Shown here piece by piece: positions 12,101 through 21,100 of a DNA stretch of 64,000 bases; the stretch's first letter is position 1, and every line of letters starts with the position of its first letter. This DNA comes from Opisthocomus hoazin (Eukaryota > Chordata > Aves > Opisthocomiformes > Opisthocomidae): positions 66,059,300 to 66,123,299 of the forward strand of contig NC_134415.1 of the NCBI RefSeq assembly GCF_030867145.1. Direction: 5' to 3'. Position numbers and translations under genes: made by a program. The notes beneath the pieces are model-generated. The model was not told the origin of the DNA and made no database searches. It saw nothing but the letters and a program-made list of their open reading frames with translations.

Positions 12101-15100
12101 TAGTCAGAAAGCACCTGATTGTGTGAGGTTGAGAATAGCACCAACTGCATTTTGTTGGACTCTAGGATCGTAGGAGTTGGCAAGAGACAGTAGAGGTGTA
12201 ACTCCTCGAGCAGCGCCAATAGCATCTCGGTTGGACTCTAGAGAAAAGAATGAAAGAAAGACAACATTGACATCTTACTGTGAGCCAGGAGTGGGACAAG
12301 TAGCAGGACTAGATTTCTTTGGCATTCACTTCTCTCATTTTTTGGTATGCATCAAAATTTCTCTGCATGCTGAAAGGAACCTCTTTAAAATTCCAAGAAC
12401 TCAATGGGAAAGCCATAGATCACAGCTGGTTGAATGCTTTTGTTTTGTGACTGGGATGATTAAAATAAAATGACCGTAACTCCCATTAAACAGGTTAGCA
12501 AGGTGCCATAATTGCCTTGTATTTCTGCTATGTCTGATCAAGCTATTCACTGCACCAACCAAAAACTCCATAATTAACTGCAGGTAAGACTGAATTGATT
12601 TAGCAGGGTATATTCAGGGCCGTTTTCTCTCTTTGAATGTGCCTGTGTTGCCCCTTTGACAGCTACAAACAATGCAGAGATTTCTAAAGACAGAATCTGA
12701 CTTAACCACTGGAATTTGAACAGATGTGTCTTCTCTGAAGTGGTGATGCTTCCTTGCATGGCAGTGCATTAAGTTGTACAGTTGTATTCAACATCCAGGA
12801 GTACAAGGAGAATTCAGAAAAGATCTGCAGAGTCCCTTGAGACTCCTGGATGAAAAACGGGGGAAAAGATAACTATAATGCTTAAATAATGTTATAAAAT
12901 TAACTATATACTATAAAAGACTATATAACATTTATGTATTGTGTATATATGTATACTACATTTGATAGGCTTATATTATGCTATGAAATATAATAGTTTA
13001 GAAAAAAAAAATCTGCTTTCAGTTCTACTCCTTTTGTTTTGGACTTGCTGAAAGGTAGCCTCAGCTGCGCCGTATAGAAGAGAATCCTTCTGTTATGCTC
13101 TTCCCTACCTCTCTACTGTGAGGCCATCAAAACACTTGCAACAAATAACCTGCTGCCACACTCAGATAGCTATGGTTCTCTCCGTTTTACTGTCTTATTT
13201 ATATCTATACATTACCTGTATTTGTATTCTGTAAGCATTCTAGTGGCAGAACTTTTAAAAAAAATAAGGTGTTGGCAGTGGTTTTCTTTGAAGTTGATAA
13301 GATTTAAATGGGAATTAGACCAATGAAGAAGTCTTTTAATATCATAGTATTCTGCAGATTATTTTATAAAAGGAAAACCAAAATCTATAGTCTACATCTT
13401 TCATTGTTTGTAGGAGCCAAACTGCCACTGAAGACCACGGGAGTTTTAGTTGAGTACCGCTTCATTTCTGTACACTTCCAGACAGTTTAAACAATGGCCA
13501 GTCTCTGGAAGTTTGCTGAGACAAACGTGAAGCAGAGGAAAGCAAGAAATGTGAAGGTATTTAGATGAGATCAGCTCTTCAGGTGCCAACTACTTTAGAG
13601 AGTTTAGAGAACAAAGCCATTATTTCTATACCTGGAGCCCATGCATGCTGGGGAACTGACACGCATAGATAATCCAGGATAGCTATTCAAGCACAGTTCA
13701 GCCAGTATCAGTTTAGTATTCCAGGACAATTCCCTTTCTGCCTCCATATGAATATTTTATACTTAAGGCAATAGCTTTTTTTTCTAGGAAATAATACTCT
13801 CATTTTTGAGCAAAATAATTGTTCTGGGAAGAGTCATGTATTTAACAATGGCTTTTCCACATAGGAAGCTATTATTCTGGTGATATTTTGTGGCCAATTT
13901 TGTAGACAAGCCTTTCTCCAATCTAATCTGCCTGCATATTGTTCTTTTGTTTCCCCCAGCAGAAGGAAAAATTGTTTTGTGCAGTTCCAACCGACGGAAA
14001 CCAGTCTGGTCTGATGTAAACTCTAATTAGCTGAGCAAAGAAGAGAGGTAAGAAGATTGAGAATTCAGATATTACTGCTTCCTTCATTCTTTCACACAAT
14101 ACACTCTGTGAACATTTGTGAATGTAGAAGAGAACCTCACATTTGGGCAAAGGGATTACAAACATTCAGACAAAACTTGGTCAAAATATAACAGAATATG
14201 AGCCATTGGGTGCATCAAAGGTTCTTCTTCGTTAAAGAAACATAACTGTCTTGATTTGGAAAGCATTCACAGCCACGACAGCTCAATTTTTCTGCCTGAG
14301 GGCTTGGAGGTGGTGGTGAACACTGGAAGCCTCCAATGGCAGGACGAGCTCTTGCAGCCTGCTTCAGAGGGTGGTGGTATATGGAGACCCAGGCACGCCG
14401 CTCCCACCTGGGAAGGACTGGAGTGCCCGCTCTCAGCCTGGGGGAGTGGAGAGACCACAACAGGTACCCACAGGACAGAAACCTCTGCGACCAAAATTAA
14501 TTTTTTTCTTTTCCCTTGGGTCATTCACTAGCTGACAAGTTCTACTCTGCAGTCTTTGCTAGTGCCCATTACTGTGGGCTTGCTGGATTTCTTTTTACAT
14601 ATGTCATTTTCCCTTATCCTCCTCTCCGTTCTCATTCTAGTTTTGGTCAGCTAATGTGGCTGAACGCTATCTGTTTCATCAACTTCTGTCAGAATAGATG
14701 GAGATACCTATCTCATCAAGATGCGTAACTATACTATCATCTGCATAAGAGACGTGGCAGGCTAGATTATGCTTCTCTCCTGGACCACCTGTTTATCCAA
14801 GTAATGCAGTCCCTCCACTTGTGCTCCTTAGAGTGCTTTTAGAAGGGAGTCATGTATTCAAATGCTACTCTAGAGTGGGGAAATCAATAACATCTACTCA
14901 AGCTGAGTTTGAATAATTGACCTTGAAACCTGCACTTATAAATTCTTTCCACTCTTCAAGCCATTTCTGTGCTTGAAAATTCTCCTGTTGGTACAACTCT
15001 GAACACACTCTGCACTTACTGCATCCTCCTTGTTTAGCTCAATGCAGATGTTCAGGCCTCCCTAAACCCTTGCTGTGAACATTTAGTTCTGTTCTTACAC

Positions 15101-18100
15101 ACTCTGCGAGGAGTTCTTGTCCCAGATCTGATCACTTTCAGCCAAAGACTGAAAAGCTGCAGATAATTGCAAATGTGCATGTGTCCTCTTGCTGTGTGGA
15201 CAAATGCTGGTGCTGGAACAAACTGACCTTCAAATCCTTTTCCTCTGAATGGGTTTGTTCGCTGTTTTTATTTTTCGCTACATATTGCAGCGGGTAAGCA
15301 CCAGACAACCCAGCTTATCTGTAACTTGCAGTCACATTGCTAAACAGCTTCATGCTGTACACAGCCTTGCATGCTTATTGCAGCAGAATTAAGACACGTT
15401 ACCATTCTTAGATTTAGAATTTTAGTCACCTTAAAGCTGTCTAAAGGATCTTCCTAATTTGATTGTGCTTCTATATTTATCTTTTCTAAACCACTCTGAA
15501 GCATGAGTGGCTTACTTGAAGGACATGGTTGAACAGAATCTCTAGTAGGCCCCTTAAGGTATCAGAGTCTGCAAGTTAAAATTAAAATAAACTCTATAGA
15601 GAATTGCCTCTTGCTTTGGTCTCATTCCTGTGGTAGCTAAACATGGCCTGAAAAAGAAATACATGAATCCAGTCCATGTAAATGCTAGTGAAAACAGGAC
15701 AGAGATCCTCGAAATTGAGCTAAATCACAGACAGAAACCCAGCCTATGCACTTGCAGGACTGCCTACCTCTGTGTTAAGCAGATGCCTTCCTGTCTTGTT
15801 TGAAAGCTCCTTGGGTGCTTAATTTGAATGTCTTGTGCTCAGAAGTACACAGATGCTTCGGGGAGTGTGCAGTGGCAGTAGGTGACCACCCTCAACAGGG
15901 AATGACGGTGGATTGGATCTGAGTGGCTGCGGGTTCCCTGTAGTCTGGGTTAAAGACAGAGATATCTAGGAGGGCCAGCGTGCCTTCAGGAGTAAGGAAC
16001 ATCCTTAGGTGCCCAAAGAAGTCACTTTATCTGTGGGCTGCTTAAAACAGGTGAAGCGATGTCCCTCTGTAGATCTTCAGGTGCATCACTCCACTGACCA
16101 TACATAAAGAAAGCCCTCCTAGTGCCAAGCACCTAAAATTTTAGTGATGCCATGCCCAATTTAGACATTTAAATGAGGCAATTTGCATTCCACACAAAGT
16201 AATGTAATATACAGAGTTCTTAACCTAAACATAATAGTATGCAACACTTGAAATATTTTTCCCTTTGAAACTTTTTTTTAAAAACCTGCAGATAAATAAA
16301 AGATGGGATAAAATGCAAATCAGCACTTTCATGTTGTTGGAACCTGCTTATTCCTTTCCCCTTTGCAACACAAATACTTAAGTGCAGAAGTAACACTTTC
16401 ACCATGCTTCTCCCAGGTTTCTGGGAGATTTGATTGCAACTTCCCATACTGGAGAGGAAAGCTGGTGGAATAAACACTACAGGAAGTGAAATACATATTT
16501 TCCATGGCTTTTATAAAGGGCTTTACACAATTGGTACGGTAGAATCAGACAATTTGCAAAAGGTAGAATAAGCCAGACTAACCTGATAACCTTTCTTTTT
16601 CATAACTGTGGTTGAGCTTACCGGCCTGGATGCCAGGAAAATGTCTAGATCATGATATGAAATAGGCATAGTTAAGCAAGAGAAGATGGTGATAAATGCA
16701 AGTAGCTCATGTGGATAAGGAGCTGACTAAAAGCAAGCTGGCAGCAGGTTTTGCTGAGTGGGAATGACCATCTGGAAGGAGACAAGTGGAATTCCACAGG
16801 GCCTGGTCCGTTGTTGGTTCTGAACCAGAAAGTTAATATAATGGTGTGAGTGCTGCACTGTCAAGGCGGTGGAGGACCAGAATGTTTTACAAGTAACAGG
16901 CAGGTTAGAAGACTGAAACAAAACAAAACAAAACAGAAGCAAAACAAAACCTTACAGTACAAAATCTAGAGGCATGCACTTGGAAACATTTGTTGCAGAT
17001 GCTTCATTAATTTGTGCCTGCTGGAAACAGGAGCAGAGGAGGAGAAAGATGAAGTGATGAAGTCAGCTGCAGGATGACAACATCACCATGATGCAATCAC
17101 AAAAAAAAGCAAGTGTTATCATGAGATGTACCACAAAACAATTCCCTGGATGCCACAATAAAAGACACAGGTGAGACCCAAGCTGAAATATTGCACGTTT
17201 CTGGTGACCTCTCTTTCAGAAGAGATGAATTCAAAATGGAACTCCTGCAGCTTTTGTAACCTTGGGACTGTAACCATGCCTGATGTCTGTGGTATCACAA
17301 AACAGGAGATGCAATTGCTATGTTCCATTTCTGGAACGTATCATTTACACCTAGAAGGGCTGTGAATATGAACAGAGAGCCTCGCTTACAACAGGAGTCT
17401 TAAATGAGCTTGGCTTTTTCAGTCTAGTAAAATGGAGAAGCCTCATCAGCATAGACATCAGAGTGAGAACTACTGGAGTAAAAGCCAAAGTAGATGCTAA
17501 TTAAGATAAGCTAGTCATGAATATATTTAGGTTGGAAATCTGTAAAAGGTTTGTAATCATAAGAGAATGAAGGTCAGAAACACTGAGAAAAAGATCTTAA
17601 CTAGAATCTCAAGAGGCTGAATTTATGATGTGGGAATACCAAAATTTATTGCTGCCTCTTATGACTTTTACACCGATGGCAAATGGGTTGTTGCACCTTG
17701 AAATACAACATAAGAGATGAATGAATTCACCTCAAGAGGATAAAGGGAACAGCACACTCACCTGAAACAGCCAAAGTCATGGTGCAGGCACAGGAATTAC
17801 ACTGGACAGTGGGATCCTCTGACTCAAGTAGATCCAGAATTGGCTCAAGTAAACCCATTTGGACAACTAATTCTTTGTCAACTATTCATAAGTTAAAAAA
17901 AAAATGGACAAACAGAAAACTAGCAGTTAACGCCTTTGTGAAAAGAATACATCTTCCTTTGACTGCTTTGGAGGGTCTATAGTATGATTATGCAAAATAA
18001 ACCTAAGATGGAAACAGCCTGAAAGGCACACACAGTCCCTAGCTTGGTTTGCTTGATTCCTCTTCAGACTCATGAAAGAGTGTAAGAGATGTTCAGAGGT

Positions 18101-21100
18101 TCTAGTTCAGAAGGTCCCAGATACTTCTGCTAGTAATTCTGTTTTCCAACATAAGGTTCATTTTGGAAAGTGCAACTACAGCTTTCCAATAGGTTCACAA
18201 TTTACTCAGCCCCCTCCCCACCCCCCACCCCCCACCTTTTTCTTCTGAAATCTACTCTTGAAATTTTATTTTTTACTTGTAAACAGTGACATGATATTAT
18301 TTGCAGCAAGATCCTTAAAAAAAAAAAAAAAGAAAAGAAAACAGCTAGCTTCATTGAAGGCTAACCCTGTCTTCTGCTGTTACAGGATAGTGTCATGGAA
18401 TACCTGCTGCGGCCCAGGTGCCAGGGAGCATAGTAGTAGATGCAACAATGACTCTGTTGACAAAGTGTGGGGTGCTCAGGCCCTGTCTATCAACATAAAT
18501 TTTGTTGGGAAGTTTTTATCTGCAGCTGCCAGATCCTATCTCAATTAGATTTGCCCTATTAGCTACAGAAACAAGTGAATTCTATTAAACTTTTTTTTTT
18601 TTTAATCTGCAAGCAATTTAAGACCAAGCTCTTTTCAGTGGTGCCCAGTGACAGGACAAGGGGCAATGGGCACAAACTGAGGCACAGGAAGTTCCGTCTG
18701 AACATGAGGAGGAACTTCTTCTCTCTGAGGGTGACGGAGCACTGGAACAGGCTACCCAGGGAGGTTGTAGAGTCTCCTTCTCTGGAGATATTCAAGACCC
18801 GCCTGGACAAGATCCTGTGCAGCCTACTGTAGGTGACCCTGCTTCGGCAGGGGGGTTGGACTAGATGACCCACAGAGGTCCCTTCCAACCCCTACTATTC
18901 TGTGATTCTGTGATTCTGTAAGACCAAGGTCCAGTTAACAAATAGCAGGAAAATGAGCACTGTCTCATAGGCAGAGTTTATTTCTAAGAGCTGTATCTCT
19001 TGCTTGAAAAGGTAAGTGGTGGGCTCTTCATCCAAGAATGAGAATAGTATAGCTGTTCCCACACCAGTCTGGGAATAATTGATCGGCCTTTACACACAGA
19101 TCCAAGACCTCTTGCCACATGATATAATCTAGCCGGAAGGATCTGATATATCCTGGTGCCACCAGAATCTATGTGGCTTGTACACAGACACAGACTCACA
19201 CCTGTCCTATCAGGAACACAAAAAGAAGGAATTTGGATTTGTGTAGACCTGCGTACATGTGCCCTCCTTCTGCCTGAGTCTGGCTGAAGAGATACTTTTT
19301 CACCTGAACAGAGATGTGTTGTTAATTACTCACTATTTCCTTCCAGCAAGAAGTTGACAAGGGACAAGGAAGACATTTGCTGCACCTCCAGGTCCGCAGA
19401 CCGTAGTAAGGCGTAGAAGGGTTCCAGATGCTCCACAGGCAGGGGTACGTTCACTGCAGGAATGAGAGGAAATATTCAGGACTCTCATCATTCACCACAG
19501 TCACATTTTTCTCTTGTTGGTCTTAAGCCTCAGGTGCTACCATACATCGGCTGAGTAGTATTCCCCTTCATTTAAATTCCATTGCTAGCAGCAAAACAGG
19601 GCAAGTTTCCTGAAAAGGTTTTGAATAACCAAGTACTTCAAAAACATCACAGGAAGAGAAGCAATACGCCTTGCTACCGAACAAGTAATAAATAAATAAA
19701 TAACAGCCTGCTTGTTGCTGGTATTTCTACCTTTTTCTAGGACCCAAACTCTTGCTGGAACCTTATTTGGCATACCTAGGCTGACTTCTAACTGTTTACA
19801 AATTACCTTAGGAGCCAAGTGCTCCCACAGAATAGCTGGGACAAAGAAGAACATTTGCTTCATAAACTTCCACTACAATCTGGCCTCTAGAGCTTTGTCC
19901 TCTTCCAAAAATTATACAATAGAAAACCTTAACAGACCACTGTGTCCATTCCCTTCCACCATGTTTTGACTGTGCTGCTCTCAGGATATTCAGTACACTC
20001 TAACTACTTTGAGTTCTGCTGAGTTTTACAGAAGTATTACAATTACATAAATGACAGTCATTTTATAATCATGAGAGATATCTACTCATAGCAAAACCCA
20101 GAAAGACTTTGCTCACACGGCAATGACAGCATTTCCATTTTCCTTAGCGAACAACATAGCATGAAAGAAAAAAAAGAACTTTGGTTAAGGAATCAAAGGG
20201 AGTTTCACAGCTGGAAAAAAAAAATTATTTATAGTTATGTGAAGATTTTCTAACGCACTGAGGTAACTTACTGTGTTGACTCATATGCAAGTAATAGAGG
20301 GCAGCAGACTGCTGTAAACCTGGGTTTTCTGAAAAGGCTAAGGTCCTCAAGGCCTCCAGAGGGTCCCTTCCAAGTAGTGACATTTCAAAACCTAAAGATG
20401 TACAATAACAGCAGAGACTCAGTTATAGCCAAAAACAGTCAGTTGGCAAAAAGAAATTAACATTTATAGCCAACCAAACACATAAGGATTTTTGTACTGC
20501 AACAGCTCCATAGAGCCTGTCTATCCTTATTCATGTTTTCATGAGGAGAAGCAATAAGTCAATCTGGAATAACCTGTCCTTGGCAATGCTTCTTGTGAGG
20601 CTCATGAAACTAGTGATTGGAGGCAAAGTAAATTATAACCTTTAGACACTTTTATGCTATCCAATATAAATCCAGGTATTCCTGTTCTCCATAAAAATTT
20701 TTATCTTTTCCTGAATCATAGAAGATTTTTGTTAAAATATATCCACTGAACGTGCTATTCTTAGTTATGAGCTATGGAAGAAGTATATATTTTTAATTTA
20801 CTACATTTTACATTCACTGTGTTTCCTATCCTGGGTTATTACAATAAAGGATTTCGGGGAATAGTAACATAGATTGTAAATGGGCTTGCCTCAGGCTCAA
20901 ATTTCTAGCGTGAATCTACCTGTTCTCGACTATGATAGTTCCTTATGAATAAACCAGATGTTCAGCAATAGCCATCAAGAATGCAGCAATAACAGTCACG
21001 CATGACTTCTGTAAGTCAGCGTATAATGTGCTTACAAGGTGTGGAATGGAGCAGCAGAAAGATTAAAAAAAGAGCCATTGAACCAATGCTCAATAGTACA

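Larger units (their letters stand above)
15569..19333. other. Armadillo gene intron
   Basis: Contains an (AAAAC)n run at 16916-16950, a C-rich tract at 18209-18236 and a CR1 copy at 18622-18919. No exon seen. Confidence 0.45.

Noticed and set aside
12481-12530. Minus-strand segment with CTTGCTAACCTG as the missing armadillo exon
   Set aside because: The frame demanded by exon 15516-15568 hits a stop, and only another phase gives repeat-like residues.
14215-14531. Opposed open frames on both strands in an armadillo gene intron
   Set aside because: Overlap each other, no repeat-type residues, no splice sites that fit the missing exon.
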